From Peribacillus glennii (GTDB lineage: Bacteria; Bacillota; Bacilli; Bacillales; DSM-1321): a DNA stretch of 64,000 nt. The notes below the pieces were generated by a model. It saw only the letters and a program-made list of their open reading frames with translations, did no database searches and was not told the DNA's origin. A program made the position numbers and the translations under genes. The stretch lies in NCBI RefSeq assembly GCF_003429105.1, contig NZ_QVTD01000005.1:186001-250000 (forward strand). The letters run 5' to 3'. Shown here piece by piece: positions 63,991 to 64,000 of this stretch; position 1 is the stretch's first letter, and each line of letters starts with the position of its first letter.

Positions 63991-64000
63991 TTAGATTCCT

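Overview
The window is chromosomal DNA of a Bacillaceae bacterium (Bacillus or a close relative). The gene content and order match the Bacillus subtilis blocks csbA-uvrB-uvrA, hprK-lgt-yvoD-ppaX-yvoF, hisZGDBHAFI, yvcD/trxB/yvcI/rapZ/yvcK/whiA/crh, clpP, sigL, cggR-gapA-pgk-tpiA-gpmI-eno and secG-est-rnr-smpB-ssrA. The tmRNA tag (GKQNNNLAFAA) is also of Bacillus type. No species is claimed. Most core genes lie on the minus strand.

Layout. 1-5.1 kb: the start of a Ppx/GppA phosphatase (cut by the window edge), an ABC-2 exporter pair with a TetR-type regulator, and an MFS transporter. 5.1-9.6 kb: the trans-translation and RNA-decay block ssrA, smpB, rnr and the carboxylesterase est. 9.8-20.9 kb: an accessory catabolic island between est and secG, which are neighbours in B. 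subtilis. 20.9-29.7 kb: secG, a VanY-type carboxypeptidase and the lower-glycolysis operon under CggR. 29.8-34 kb: a glutaredoxin-like protein, sigL, a degraded region with two tiny basic-protein genes and a duplicated tRNA-Arg end, tRNA-Arg(CCG), and clpP under CtsR. 34-40.8 kb: crh to the TPR protein. 41-48.7 kb: a PAP2 phosphatase and the complete histidine operon. 48.9-54.8 kb: a class D sortase, a tiny gene behind a sigma-B-like promoter, the hprK operon and a CwlC-like amidase. 54.9-64 kb: yvlB, uvrA, uvrB (LexA box), csbA and a catalase.

The accessory island is the most unusual part. It encodes a LacI-type repressor, a DapA-family lyase or dehydratase, an AraB-like FGGY kinase with no araA or araD nearby, a complete tripartite tricarboxylate transporter (TctC, TctB, TctA), an intracellular sialidase-fold (BNR/Asp-box) protein and an FAD-dependent oxidoreductase. 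Near-palindromic operators of the type GCTAAAACGTTTTAGC occur at the lacI promoter (three copies) and at the araB promoter (one copy), so the cluster looks like one regulon. It lies inside the two halves of a single decayed IS3-family element: left terminal repeat and middle of the transposase at about 9.8-10.1 kb, C-terminus and right terminal repeat at about 20.6-20.9 kb, both on the plus strand. The inferred job is uptake and breakdown of a carboxylated sugar or sugar acid of unknown identity.

Smaller unexplained signals: a degenerate tandem repeat with a period near 20 nt (core GCTGATATAT) at three intergenic places; a structured repeat of about 150 bp in the clpP leader with a shortened copy before hprK; a 19-bp perfect inverted repeat beside tRNA-Arg; short GC palindromes (GGGGnCAGnCCCC type), one of which forms the end of the amidase gene; and a tiny gene whose only plausible start codon is AUA.
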